Shown one piece after another: positions 35,001 through 43,596 of a DNA stretch of 64,000 nt. The translations under genes were made by a program, and so were the position numbers. The stretch lies in assembly GCF_900182815.1 (NCBI RefSeq), contig NZ_FXUA01000005.1, positions 62,001 to 126,000 on the forward strand. Reading direction: 5' to 3'. How positions within the stretch are numbered: position 1 is the first letter of the stretch; each line of letters opens with the position of its first letter. This stretch comes from Algoriphagus winogradskyi. Its GTDB lineage: Bacteria; Bacteroidota; Bacteroidia; Cytophagales; Cyclobacteriaceae. The notes under the pieces were generated by a model. That model was not told the origin of the DNA. It did no database searches and was given only the letters and a program-made list of their open reading frames with translations.

Positions 35001-36327
35001 AGAGTTTACTGTTTTTTGGATCTGTTCTCACCTCAAGCGCCTCATAGATACCTACGTTTCCACCTGAGCCGATTATACTTAAGCTGGACTTTGGTTTTGG
35101 ATAGTCAGAGGTTGGTATTTCGATCCAGATTTTTGCTGGATTTTGCTGGATCTTGGCTATCGGCAATGCTTCATTTTTGCAGCGATTGAGTATCTCTTCC
35201 AAATTGAAAAAGTTGACCTGAGGAGAAAGAAATGCGCTTATTGTTTGAAAAATCAGTGCTTCAGTTTCATTAATAGGAGCGTTTGGAGACAGTTCTATGT
35301 CTGCGCAAACCAAGATTTCCTCCACTCTCAATGCATGAAAATCCACAAAATCCTCACATAGGTTTCTATGCGCATTCAAACTCGCTTTTGCCTTCCCGAG
35401 AATTTGTCTGATTTTGGCTACTTTTTTCAGGTAAAATGCCAAGATACCCTCAGGACTAGAGTAGGTGAACGTATTTACCTGATTGCTCAAAGTTCCAAGT
35501 CCCTCAAGAGGATCAAGGCCCTCAGCCACTAATTTGTTACCTTTTAATTCAATGAGATTGCTTGGGCTGAGGTCGAATTCAAGCGTAATCCCATCCGGTA
35601 CATTTTGGAATTGAATGGAGATTGCACGTACATTTTTGCGGATGCTAACCGAATCTGCCCAATCGACATTGGTATCATCCCATCTTGGGAATTCAATCTG
35701 AATATCGATGACCACACCTTCCAAATCTGGGTGTTCCTCGACTTCGATTTCCATGCTAATTTTATTCTCGTTGAGGTCTCCAAGATTCTCGCAAGAGTCA
35801 AACTCCAACAATACATCGTACAAAATCCCAAGTTGAAGAGCTTCTTCGGTTGTTGGAAAAGGGTTGTACGCTAAGGTTTTTTCTTTTCTGTCAGGATAAA
35901 TAGCAATTTCATTGCTTTCGCGAATAATTACCCAGGCATTTTTGATTCCAGCACGAGGGCATTCTAAATCCTCTTCATCGACGATTTCCACATCCATCAA
36001 AAATTTCCGATAATCATTTATCGTGACAGGTGTAGAGGGAAGGATCTCGGAAGCTGAGAAAAATTGGTTTTTCAAGCTTCCAGATTCATCCGCTAGGAGA
36101 TCCTGTATGGGAAAATTGCTTCGGTATCCCAAATCTGTAATTGCATAACAAAGTACTTCCAGAATGGTGATGCCAGGGTCATGACTATTGTAGTCAGTCC
36201 ATATTTTTCCTCCCACGCGTTGGATATAGCTGATTGCTTCAGTGCGCAGCAGCTCATAATCCATGCTTTTGATGGTAGGTTTCGCTTTCGATATGGTTAT
36301 TGACTGTTCCATTTTTTCAAGTATCAA
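32077..36327 (-). CDS. Giant baseplate protein (Afp12/gp7-like)
   Basis: A 1416-aa structural protein. The N-terminal motif IWTDYNSHDPGITILEVLCY at ~40-60, then AITDLGYRSNFPIQDLL, is the start typical of Afp12-type baseplate proteins. The body is long and acidic, with repeated beta-rich segments and a helical middle (LKAYLMVFEQMLVNYLSQ). Its C-terminus contains a Cys-rich turn CVCTLDDPYTC near 1310-1325, after HLIEHILLRPK. It overlaps the other baseplate gene by 4 nt. Together with that gene it would form the wedge ring that triggers sheath contraction. Extra domains beyond the family core could form the cage described around the AlgoCIS baseplate. Confidence 0.85.
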   Translation of the reverse strand: MILEKMEQSITISKAKPTIKSMDYELLRTEAISYIQRVGGKIWTDYNSHDPGITILEVLCYAITDLGYRSNFPIQDLLADESGSLKNQFFSASEILPSTPVTINDYRKFLMDVEIVDEEDLECPRAGIKNAWVIIRESNEIAIYPDRKEKTLAYNPFPTTEEALQLGILYDVLLEFDSCENLGDLNENKISMEIEVEEHPDLEGVVIDIQIEFPRWDDTNVDWADSVSIRKNVRAISIQFQNVPDGITLEFDLSPSNLIELKGNKLVAEGLDPLEGLGTLSNQVNTFTYSSPEGILAFYLKKVAKIRQILGKAKASLNAHRNLCEDFVDFHALRVEEILVCADIELSPNAPINETEALIFQTISAFLSPQVNFFNLEEILNRCKNEALPIAKIQQNPAKIWIEIPTSDYPKPKSSLSIIGSGGNVGIYEALEVRTDPKNSKLCEILLSPNFPSPVLMDDDQVFLGNWEESQCIPTEKLFEGPLLKHGFIDEGELAKADRRSSIHVTDLIHIIMDIPGVKAVKSIQIANKPQDNASGSIPSKSVRWCLELAVDEYYVPRLNTELSKITYYKEELPFRANREKVEDLLQEYKAGERKQKIYYPKMDFDLPTGNFRDPGNYDSIQNDFPLVYGITEAGMLPKSQGRPNLPQVQQLKAYLMVFEQMLVNYLSQLANTRHLFSIDNSTDEFGNPIIDATYFSQSLEKLTPDGAELWKDLVALEPTVKEITESVEDFQIRRNRFLDHLLARFAEQFTDYGLLALRLNPAQGQARLIEDKMAFLNNYPKISSYRGKGFDYKIGDHFWHRENLSGLENRIQGLMGIREKSASWLRFSPAFEFVEASDNWKVQVKDSSDVVLFELEAVFPSKEEAALALEITLLIGANKENYQISTEDSGFSFELHWDGKTVGSSLKVDFGDDTEGGDADLALTEVWEIFREEFLNNPLANRKNLSLALDAFWQAEITVSLGSSPPKYTLEFELFDAPFGAGTKLIQGTLEVEVPDATSDPELQELAEERLEELIWQICTAGVMEAAYVTDPAPYSSPYKFSVTDPIRGGMLAKSVESNFNAPLATSILNEDWGDAWLVQAGFEPIELDITESTAIGPFIQLKADPTPQKSDQIHFERAFEIIGLDVEAHEIKIAGLQAALFEDFEDFEVQFMQGETEHLIYYTIHQIREEDGDTILVTKKKPRPDLVENPENAEEQPGGFVILSRQFEVKTVIGDSFRILGGAETKAIQKVQQFFVREFFSHEGTHLIEHILLRPKVKGKYKLPDGLGGFVNEILEDKLLDPHSEDECVCTLDDPYTCMAHVILPYWAGRFTTTDFRRFLEKKIKRETPAHVFLTICWISPSHMKALELAWKLWLLETLKSTQEPKKLAETLAGLIDALAQIRNVYPVGTLHDCDEDDNLENSIILNSSSLGEF

Positions 36328-39300
36328 AATGCCTCATCCAAGTCCTCGTCTTCTACAGATGCGATGCTCGCAGCTGGTTTTATTTCATTGTCCTCACAGA
36401 GGCAATCCTCAGTTTCCAACACTTCAATAAGATGATCTCCATAGGAATTCAATGTGCCGATTGACCCAAGGACCGAAACTCCGCGACTGCCTTTGGCAGC
36501 CTCTACTCTGGTTCTTGAAAGGAGTTCTCCAGAAACTGGATTTTTGACTAGATGGTAAAGTTCAAAGCAGGTCAAGTAGTCCACATATTCCAGTTTTTCC
36601 ACAAAGTGAAGTACCACTGAGCTGTGTAAGGATTCGGTGAAAGTCCAATCGAAATCCGTTTCAAATGCCCAAGGAGAAAGGAAAGCCTTGAGATCATCTT
36701 CCAGTTTTCTGGCAAAAAAGTTCTTGTCCGCCCAGGAGTGAAATTTCACTTTTGTTCTGACCTGAATCTCCTCAAATACTGGATTTACCACATGTAGGAA
36801 AACTCCCGGAGGATATATTCTAGTGATAAAATTTCGGATTGTAGACAGCTGGGCTACACTTGCTTTTGGACGAAGCGGGTCGATGGCATTTTTGTTTTGC
36901 ACATTTGAGATAATTACCAAAGTCACATTTCGAGGAGCCAAGGCACGGTATTTTGTGAGATCTCCATCGTAGCTAGTATGGTTAAGGCATTTCACCTGAT
37001 ACACTTCAGGGAATTCCTCCAAAACTAAATGCTCGTAATCCCAAGATGTGATCGCACGTTGCTTATGGCGAATCCGCTCAGCAATTCGCTGGTAAAAATC
37101 ATTGGAGGATTCAGCAGTTTTGCCCCCGAACGATGAAAAAGGCTGCTGGATTTTACTAATCGCACTTTCACCAATTTTAAGTTTGCTGATAGTTTCTGCT
37201 GGAATTGCTTTCCCCACTCGCAAAGGATCGTTCTCGTAGGATTCAAACTTTGTCTTGACGGCTTGTGCTAGAACGGCAATAAAATCAGGGATAGCATCCG
37301 AATCAGAATTGACTGAAGCTTTCAGCCAAGTAAGCTGATCTGTCAGAATCGTATGCGTATTATCTGCCTCTCGGGGCATAGCAAAGGATACCAATCCACT
37401 TTGAATCAGTCCATTTGTTTCATCAATTAGGACGGAATATTTATCAAATTCTTTCCATTGATTTCCTGCCAAATAGCTCCAATTGACTTGAGGAACAGGT
37501 TTCTCAGGATTGGCAGAGCCATCCAGAATCTGAATTAAGAGCTGAATATTTTGTGATTTTTGATGAGAAGAAAGTCCAATTAGCAATTCTCCTTCATCAG
37601 AATAGTTAGGCAGCAATGGTGAACTCTCATTCTGTCCTGAAACTTTTGCCTCTCCAAATGCTCCAAGGTGAAAAAAACCATCCCATTTACTTTGCTTCAA
37701 ATTCAGTTCTTCCTCAGAAGTGTAATCTAGACTAACCGTTTGAAGTTCTGGAGTATATGGCTCTTTAGGAAGCGCTATATCAGTAATTGTTGGTGAAGCT
37801 TGTGAAAGTGCAGCCTTGGCAAAAAGTAGAGGGTATTCCTTGTGTCCAAAATCTGGGCTGTTCAGTTTTAATCGAAGAAAACCACGGTTGGAAGCTGGGG
37901 ACCATTGGGTAAGGTGCTCTAAATCGGGATCTTTTGTGATTGAATTCCAAGCTGCACCGCTGAGATTTATTGTTTTGTCAGTGCTTAGTGGAAGACTATT
38001 ATTTCCTTGAAATAGTGATTTTGATGCGTTGATGGGTTTCCAGGTTTTCTGATCCAAGAAATCCACAGCTGCTGTAAAGCTCTGGTTATTTCGAGTTTCA
38101 TAACCTGCATATTGGTCTGCAAATCCCGTGGTAGCTTCCGGTAGTCCATGCCATTTGAATTTCAACTCAACCGTTTTCGGGGATTTACCAAAAACCTCCT
38201 TACTTCCGATATAAAAATTCGATCCTTTGACTGGTCTGAATCCAAAGGGCTGAATGTTTTTGCCAATCGGTAAAATGGTCTGGTCGTTCTGCAGGATCAG
38301 GTTTTCTACGCCAGCTACATCGATTTTGATAGTGGCTGATTTTACCTCACAATCTTTCAGAATCTCATAGCCATAGCTTTGGATGGTATTCGCCAAATTC
38401 ACTTTCATAATTGGTAAATTGGTTTGAATTCGTTGCAGCAGGACTTCTTCGTCATAATTTACCACTGCTGGATCCTCCGGCAGCAGCATACAATTCAAAA
38501 TGAGATCGATTCCGTAAGGACCAGAAATGAGCTTGTGTTTGGTGTTCCGAAAGGAGTAGCGGAGGTCATTGAGTTTGTCTGAGCCAACTCCGCGGACTGC
38601 TTCTACTTGATTCAAAGTCGAAAATCTCTTGGTAGAAAATGAATCTCTTCGACTTAGAATATTTTTAGCAGTGATCTCTCCTATGTCATAGCCCTTGAAC
38701 GGACGGTGCTGGCCAAATTCAGGATCATCTATTACTGGCCCGAATTGAGGTTCCAGCCCAGCGATGTCTTGCCAAGAAGTAGCATTATTTAGAAATGCCA
38801 ACACTTCTGCATCCACATTATCTGCAGCGTTTTCCCAACCTATAGTTGCGCGAATCCACTCTTCTTCTCCGCTAAACCAGATTTCGAAAGTTTTATCCAA
38901 CGCGAGCGTTCGCAATCTTTCTAATAACCCCTCGGTTGGTTCAAATCGAATTCTTAAGGAAACTTTGCGGGTTCCTTCTCCCATCAGCAGAATGGGAGAA
39001 GCAAATGCAAAGCCTATGGTGGCTAGCTCTCGATCCTGATTTGGGAATTGTGTAGAGGGTTTTCCAAAGGTCTTCCATTGTTTCTCATCAGACAGAATTT
39101 CTGCACCCGATCCATCTGCGGAATTGGCAATTGAGGATTTGTAAAGCCTTCCATTTTCATCTTTAAAAAGACTCATCAATGAACTGACCTCTGCCTTGTT
39201 GATAACGTTTGGATCTGTTGTTTGGAAAAGAATTTCTTTCCCTAAGTCATCTTTTCCAGCTTTGAAGGCCGTGTCTTTGGCAAGAAAATGTTCTTGAATA

Positions 39301-39710
39301 TGCTTTGCAAGCTTAATAATCAAATAAACCTGATCAGACTCTGCCGGCTTTTCTCTCAACCGAAGTACGTCACGATAATAAAAATCTAAATGCCTCTGGG
39401 TGATAGTATTTATATCCTGCTGCGCAAAATTGAAAAGCTTTAAGAAGGCGAGGAAAAGAGCAAAATGAGGGTTGGTTAATTGGTTTTCCTGTATTTTCTG
39501 ATCGAAAAATCCTGACCAATCTCCTACAGTCCAAGGATCTTCATTTTTGATGAATTTTAATTCTCCTGCAATTTTTACTGCAAATGCCTGCAAATCTTCC
39601 ATTTTCCGCTCATCCACACGGACATAGTCAGGCAAAAGACCTTCTATAAGTCTTTGCGCGCGGCTAGTTCCGTTGCCGGGAAGGGTCAGATCGTTGCAGT
39701 CTTTACTCAT
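36324..39710 (-). CDS. Baseplate J-like wedge protein (Afp11/gp6-like)
   Basis: An 1128-aa protein. The recognisable gp6/baseplate-J core is in the C-terminal third: FYQRIAERIRHKQRAITSWD at ~872-891, then YEHLVLEEFPEVYQVKCLNH and the strand-rich VFEEIQVRTKVKFHSW. The N-terminal ~150 residues (PDYVRVDERKMEDLQAF; FFDQKIQENQ) are helical. The large middle carries several beta-rich domains absent from minimal gp6 proteins. In the assembled particle it bridges hub and sheath. The 4-nt overlaps with genes on both sides keep it in the operon. Confidence 0.88.
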   Translation of the reverse strand: MSKDCNDLTLPGNGTSRAQRLIEGLLPDYVRVDERKMEDLQAFAVKIAGELKFIKNEDPWTVGDWSGFFDQKIQENQLTNPHFALFLAFLKLFNFAQQDINTITQRHLDFYYRDVLRLREKPAESDQVYLIIKLAKHIQEHFLAKDTAFKAGKDDLGKEILFQTTDPNVINKAEVSSLMSLFKDENGRLYKSSIANSADGSGAEILSDEKQWKTFGKPSTQFPNQDRELATIGFAFASPILLMGEGTRKVSLRIRFEPTEGLLERLRTLALDKTFEIWFSGEEEWIRATIGWENAADNVDAEVLAFLNNATSWQDIAGLEPQFGPVIDDPEFGQHRPFKGYDIGEITAKNILSRRDSFSTKRFSTLNQVEAVRGVGSDKLNDLRYSFRNTKHKLISGPYGIDLILNCMLLPEDPAVVNYDEEVLLQRIQTNLPIMKVNLANTIQSYGYEILKDCEVKSATIKIDVAGVENLILQNDQTILPIGKNIQPFGFRPVKGSNFYIGSKEVFGKSPKTVELKFKWHGLPEATTGFADQYAGYETRNNQSFTAAVDFLDQKTWKPINASKSLFQGNNSLPLSTDKTINLSGAAWNSITKDPDLEHLTQWSPASNRGFLRLKLNSPDFGHKEYPLLFAKAALSQASPTITDIALPKEPYTPELQTVSLDYTSEEELNLKQSKWDGFFHLGAFGEAKVSGQNESSPLLPNYSDEGELLIGLSSHQKSQNIQLLIQILDGSANPEKPVPQVNWSYLAGNQWKEFDKYSVLIDETNGLIQSGLVSFAMPREADNTHTILTDQLTWLKASVNSDSDAIPDFIAVLAQAVKTKFESYENDPLRVGKAIPAETISKLKIGESAISKIQQPFSSFGGKTAESSNDFYQRIAERIRHKQRAITSWDYEHLVLEEFPEVYQVKCLNHTSYDGDLTKYRALAPRNVTLVIISNVQNKNAIDPLRPKASVAQLSTIRNFITRIYPPGVFLHVVNPVFEEIQVRTKVKFHSWADKNFFARKLEDDLKAFLSPWAFETDFDWTFTESLHSSVVLHFVEKLEYVDYLTCFELYHLVKNPVSGELLSRTRVEAAKGSRGVSVLGSIGTLNSYGDHLIEVLETEDCLCEDNEIKPAASIASVEDEDLDEAF

Positions 39711-40129
39711 AATTCAATGTCTGTTGCTTCGGTGAATAGATAAGGATACACCAAGTTTCTTCGGTTGTTTGTGGCAATGATGGTATAGGTGACCAAGACC
39801 TCGATTCTTCCTTCATTATAATCTGGCCTTAGGTCTATGTCTTCAGTTTTCACTCTTGGCTCATGGAACAGAATCGCCTTTTTGATGCGATTAGCAATCA
39901 TATTTGCAGTGGTCACATTCAATGCTTCGAATAGTAAATCCTCCATGTTTGCACCGTAATCAGGGCGCATCACACGCTCTCCCAGTGTAGTATTTAGAAG
40001 AATGATCAGGCTTTGCTGGATATCCACCTCATCTTCTGCCATCTGCACTTGCTGGCTTTCAGAGCTGAAAGTCACTGGAAATGCCCAGCCTCTACCTAGA
40101 AATGATTTGTTATTTTCCATGTTATCCAA
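39707..40129 (-). CDS. gp25-like baseplate wedge protein (Afp9-like)
   Basis: A 140-aa protein of the GPW/gp25 family. The signature is the conserved initiation region IQQSLIILLNTTLGERVMRP at ~33-52 and DYGANMEDLLFEA (with the EPR-type loop FHEPRVKTEDI further on). gp25 nucleates sheath polymerisation at the baseplate. The overlap with the PAAR gene is 8 nt and with the Afp11-like gene 4 nt. Length and motif order match the family closely, and it gives the cluster one of its most secure anchors. Confidence 0.95.
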   Translation of the reverse strand: MDNMENNKSFLGRGWAFPVTFSSESQQVQMAEDEVDIQQSLIILLNTTLGERVMRPDYGANMEDLLFEALNVTTANMIANRIKKAILFHEPRVKTEDIDLRPDYNEGRIEVLVTYTIIATNNRRNLVYPYLFTEATDIEL

Positions 40130-40400
40130 TGATTACAGTTGGTTCTCCCACAGCAGCTGAAGCACCGCATACGCATGCATCCCCAACTCTCACTGCGGGT
40201 TTTCCTCCAATTAAGACAGTTGCACTTCCAGCTATGAAGGGGCTGACTGTTGGCTGATGGGAATTTGGAGGCAATGAGCAGGCATGGTTGTCAGCCAAAA
40301 CTGCCGCAGGCATACCTCCGATCAATACCGTAGGTTCTCCTGGGCCAATGATGGTTCCCCCATGTGTAGTTGTATCTCCGAATCGTGCTGCTGCAGGCAT
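40122..40400 (-). CDS. PAAR-domain spike tip protein (Afp10-like)
   Basis: A 92-aa PAAR-repeat protein. The repeats are visible as GGTIIGPGEPTVLIGGMPAA, AGSATVLIGGKPAVRVGDA and VGEPTVIIG. The conserved His/Cys residues that hold a metal ion at the apex are present (HGG; HACS; CVCG). It would cap the VgrG-like trimer and sharpen the tip that pierces the target membrane. No toxin extension is fused to it. It is 3 nt from the spike gene. Confidence 0.94.
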   Translation of the reverse strand: MPAAARFGDTTTHGGTIIGPGEPTVLIGGMPAAVLADNHACSLPPNSHQPTVSPFIAGSATVLIGGKPAVRVGDACVCGASAAVGEPTVIIG

Positions 40401-40403
40401 AGT

Positions 40404-42158
40404 TTAGTTGATTTGTACTAGTGAACCTGAAATAACTGTTTGTCCTCCAGAGGAAACTTCTGCTCCTGCTGATCCTTCAGCTTTGAGTTGGGCACTGGCT
40501 TTTACCTCCACACCGGTCCCTTCAATGGAAACATCGCCGCTTGCTTTTAGAATCAGATCCTTAGCACTCTCGATAGTAATTCCATCGCTATTCATACTGA
40601 TCTTATTTCCATTTTCATCTTCCAAAAGGATAGCTCCCTCGTCATCTGTGAGGAGGATTTTATTTCCATTTGGAGTCTCAATAGAAATTGTCTTTTTGTC
40701 ATCATCGAAAAGCAACTTGAGTTTGTCTCTAGTTACAATCCCTTTTTCGTGATTATCATCTTTCTCTTCAAAGGGAGAAGGTTTGGTACTACTGTGAAGC
40801 ATGCCCAAAATCACTGGATCTCGAGGGTCCTCATTGATAAAAGAGACTATGACTTCATCTTCAATTTCTGGTCTGAAATATATTCCCCGTTCATTTCCAG
40901 CATCGGGTGACGCAAATCTTGCCCAGATTCCTTCTTCATCTTTGCTTATCAGCGGTAGCCTTATTTTAATTCGGTTTTCTCCATCAGGATCGCCTTCTAA
41001 TGCAGTTACAATGCCGATATGTAAGCCTTTGATTGCTGGAACCAGTCCTGCTGCAGGCACATCGATGATGTCATCGTATTGCTGAGAAACCCATTTTGGA
41101 TCCAAGCCCAAACCTAGGTGGGTAAACCATTTTTGATTGGGAGAGATCTCGTGGTAGACGGCAGACACGAAGGCCTTGCCATTAAATCGTGATCCGAAGC
41201 CCTTCAGCTCTACCATGTCTCCGGGTTTTACCGTGTTATCACCAAGAATTTTTACCCTGCCTTGAATTTTCGAAAGTCGGCTTCGCATCAAACCAGCATC
41301 GGTCCAAGCCTGAAGTTCTTCGTCTGCTAATAGACCACCATGCTGCATCTGGAAGGATTCCAGACCAATAACTGCTGCTAGATCATCTCCACTGATATCT
41401 CCTTGAAAGTCCATGGATGGATTAGCGCCTTCTTTTTCGGCTACTTCTTGCTTGATGAAATCCCAGCTAAATCCCTTAGTGGCGGTATATTGCTGCCTTG
41501 CATCCATCTCGGCCTCAAACTCTACGACATTATCTCCATATTGAAGTTCGATGATAGGATCAGCACTGGTTTGTGGCTTTTGGATAGTTACTTTTCCAGC
41601 TTCTGTTGTAGCGATTTTTCCATTTGCGTCAGCTCTGCTCAGGATGAAGTCCCAGTCAGTAGCGTGGTATTGAACAATCTCTGCGTGAGATAAACTAGTG
41701 CTTTCTACCTCAGCTTCCAGACCGGAATATTTGCCAATCAACTCTTCCATCACATCGCTGTCGCTACTTTCAAAAAAGTACTTGTTTTTTCTCCCGACAG
41801 TCATTTTGATCACAGGATCACGAAGCTCTAGAATTAGTCTTGATGCCTTGTCGGTATAGATTTCCAGTCCATGCTTGATAATTATTCCTTCGAAAATAGT
41901 CTCCTCCCTATTATCATATCCCGCATCAATTTTCAGTTTTACACCTGGCTTGAATAAGTCGCCTTCACTCCATTGGAACTCACCTGTGGCTATATCTCCA
42001 TCAAAAAGCACCAGCTTCGCCATTGGAATCTTATTCACAGCTTTGCGAATCGCAATCATTGCCACTCCTACAGAAGGCGGGAGTTCTTGACCTTCAGAAT
42101 ATACTTTGAAAGTGGCGTGATCTAGGTTGCTTTGTGTAGCTATCGGGACTAAAGGCAT
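40404..42158 (-). CDS. VgrG/gp27-gp5-like spike protein (Afp8-like)
   Basis: A 584-aa protein forming the trimeric central spike. Residues ~1-360 resemble the gpD/gp27 hub (FEGIIIKHGLEIYTDKASRL; LHATDWDFILSRADAN-like segment). An OB-fold lies at ~379-450 (IGIVTALEGDPDGENRIKIR; YFRPEIEDEVIVSFINEDPR; DPVILGMLHSS). The C-terminal ~110 residues are a needle of short beta-repeats (KILLTDDEGAILLEDENGNK). The beta-helix is followed by glycine/alanine-rich repeats that fit under the PAAR tip. It is established as the hub-spike component in Afp/PVC. Confidence 0.93.
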   Translation of the reverse strand: MPLVPIATQSNLDHATFKVYSEGQELPPSVGVAMIAIRKAVNKIPMAKLVLFDGDIATGEFQWSEGDLFKPGVKLKIDAGYDNREETIFEGIIIKHGLEIYTDKASRLILELRDPVIKMTVGRKNKYFFESSDSDVMEELIGKYSGLEAEVESTSLSHAEIVQYHATDWDFILSRADANGKIATTEAGKVTIQKPQTSADPIIELQYGDNVVEFEAEMDARQQYTATKGFSWDFIKQEVAEKEGANPSMDFQGDISGDDLAAVIGLESFQMQHGGLLADEELQAWTDAGLMRSRLSKIQGRVKILGDNTVKPGDMVELKGFGSRFNGKAFVSAVYHEISPNQKWFTHLGLGLDPKWVSQQYDDIIDVPAAGLVPAIKGLHIGIVTALEGDPDGENRIKIRLPLISKDEEGIWARFASPDAGNERGIYFRPEIEDEVIVSFINEDPRDPVILGMLHSSTKPSPFEEKDDNHEKGIVTRDKLKLLFDDDKKTISIETPNGNKILLTDDEGAILLEDENGNKISMNSDGITIESAKDLILKASGDVSIEGTGVEVKASAQLKAEGSAGAEVSSGGQTVISGSLVQIN

Positions 42159-42159
42159 A

Positions 42160-42951
42160 TCAGTTTTTTGCTATTGGGGGAAAAATGAGTTTCTGACCTG
42201 GGACGAGTTTTCTGAAATTTCCCAATTGGTTTGCTCGGGCTACTTCCATGTAATATTCCTGTGTTCCATAGATTCTTTGACACATTAAAAGCAAGGTGTC
42301 TCCAGCTTTTACAATGCGCTCATGAGTCAGGTCTGGTGAAGTCCGGGCTGTAGTTGCGGCTTGTTCCTGTCGGGAAAGGGATTGGTCAAAATTGGCCGTG
42401 ACAGTTGCTCTAATGGGCAGGCCTGAGCTGTTGAAAAGTTTGTAATTAATTGTGGCTGAGGCCAAAACTCCTCTGAATTGATAGGCTCCCCAGTTGATCT
42501 GCAGGTAATTTGGCTTATGCGTGTCAGACTGAATGTTTTGTGTGATATCAAGAAACTTCCGAATTGCACGATCTACGTGTTTGTCCTGATTTATTAGTTC
42601 TATCGCAGAGATTTTATTGCCAGAGATACTTTCCAGATTTGGCTTGTCCTCTCCGAGGTAAGAGAAATTTGTATCACCTGATTTGTCTTCACTTGGCGGG
42701 GAAGCAGCACTGGCATCGAAAAGAAACTCAAAAGATACCGAGTCAGATTCCAATGTCCTGAATTGATATTGTTTTCCATCGGAAGGCCCTTCTTCTGGAA
42801 TCCATTTAGACTTGAATTCCTGGCTGAATGTTGTAGGATTATACATCACCACATAAGTCGCAGTGGACTCATTGTAGTTTTCGTCTTTGAAAGCTGTGAT
42901 TTTCAGCTTTTCTAACCCTCCTTTTTGAGAAAAAATATCTAAAAGTGACAT
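42160..42951 (-). CDS. LysM-containing baseplate hub protein (Afp7-like)
   Basis: A 263-aa protein. The N-terminal part is a gp53-like tail domain (KLKITAFKDENYNESTATYV; YNPTTFSQEFKSKW). The C-terminal LysM-like module at ~205-260 (VKAGDTLLLMCQRIYGTQEY; NFRKLVPGQKLIFPP) is the hallmark of Afp7/gp53 proteins, where it links inner tube and spike instead of binding free peptidoglycan. The start at 42951 is the only good ATG. It is 2 nt from the spike gene. Confidence 0.9.
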   Translation of the reverse strand: MSLLDIFSQKGGLEKLKITAFKDENYNESTATYVVMYNPTTFSQEFKSKWIPEEGPSDGKQYQFRTLESDSVSFEFLFDASAASPPSEDKSGDTNFSYLGEDKPNLESISGNKISAIELINQDKHVDRAIRKFLDITQNIQSDTHKPNYLQINWGAYQFRGVLASATINYKLFNSSGLPIRATVTANFDQSLSRQEQAATTARTSPDLTHERIVKAGDTLLLMCQRIYGTQEYYMEVARANQLGNFRKLVPGQKLIFPPIAKN

Positions 42952-42962
42952 TTAGCTAAGTT

Positions 42963-43118
42963 TTAGCGTTCGTTTTTTTCTTTAATTATTCGGCTCAGTT
43001 CTCTAATTCCGTCCATTACTGCACCTGTATCCGGAAGTTTATTTCCGCTACCTGTAGGCTTGCTTTCTGCTGCATCCACCGTAGTACGGATGATGAGTTC
43101 TTTGATTTCTATGGGCAT
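42963..43118 (-). CDS. 51-aa DUF5908 family peptide (Afp6-like position)
   Basis: A gene too short for most callers. It reads MPIEIKELIIRTTVDAAESK from the ATG at 43118 and ends ...IRELSRIIKEKNER at 42963. The IEIKELI(I/V)+ start and the short disordered middle followed by a helix match the DUF5908 family, small proteins found in eCIS and phage-tail-like clusters of Bacteroidota. It fits precisely between the tube-initiator gene (4-nt gap) and the LysM gene (11-nt gap). In related systems these peptides lie at the tube-spike junction; the role here is inferred from position. Confidence 0.8.
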   Translation of the reverse strand: MPIEIKELIIRTTVDAAESKPTGSGNKLPDTGAVMDGIRELSRIIKEKNER

Positions 43119-43122
43119 CTTC

Positions 43123-43593
43123 TTATGGCAAAAGGTCGTCTGGACTAATCCTCCTATAGTATTGATAGGCGAATTCTATGTTTTCGATCATGATTGAACT
43201 TTCCATCGCATTGAGTCCTTCCACCGACCATTTCACTGGCCAGGCATTGACAAAATTCCAAGCCTGAAGAGGAACCTTCTCTGGACTTAAAAGAATGACC
43301 GTGATATCCTGCGTTTCAAACTGAAAGCCTTCCACGCTGTCTTTGAACCATTTTGCGATTTGAGAACTGATTGCCATCCCTCTTTTTAAAACTAGATTTG
43401 GATAAGAAATCGGGTTAGGCATTCTATGCTTGAATCGGTTTTCTCCACCTTCGGCATATTCCTCAACTCCTATCTCCACGCTCAAGCCAGATACCTCTTG
43501 GAACCCTATATCAGGTAAGGCCGGGTATTTTAGTAAAAGCCCTTCAAACCTTACTAGAAAGTGAAACCCGGTTGGTGGATGAAATAGCGCCAT
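43123..43593 (-). CDS. Tube-initiator protein (Afp5-like, gp19 family)
   Basis: A 156-aa phage-tail-tube-family protein. The signature PPTGFHFLVRFEGLLL begins the protein, followed by GFQEVSGLSVEIGVEEYAEG and the loop ENRFKHRMPNPISYPNLVLK. The adjacent gene encodes the other tube protein, and the two share the same fold at low identity. This one has the longer N-terminus and C-terminal tail (RRISPDDLLP) expected of the ring that joins the baseplate hub to the polymeric tube. Confidence 0.9.
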   Translation of the reverse strand: MALFHPPTGFHFLVRFEGLLLKYPALPDIGFQEVSGLSVEIGVEEYAEGGENRFKHRMPNPISYPNLVLKRGMAISSQIAKWFKDSVEGFQFETQDITVILLSPEKVPLQAWNFVNAWPVKWSVEGLNAMESSIMIENIEFAYQYYRRISPDDLLP

Positions 43594-43596
43594 TGT

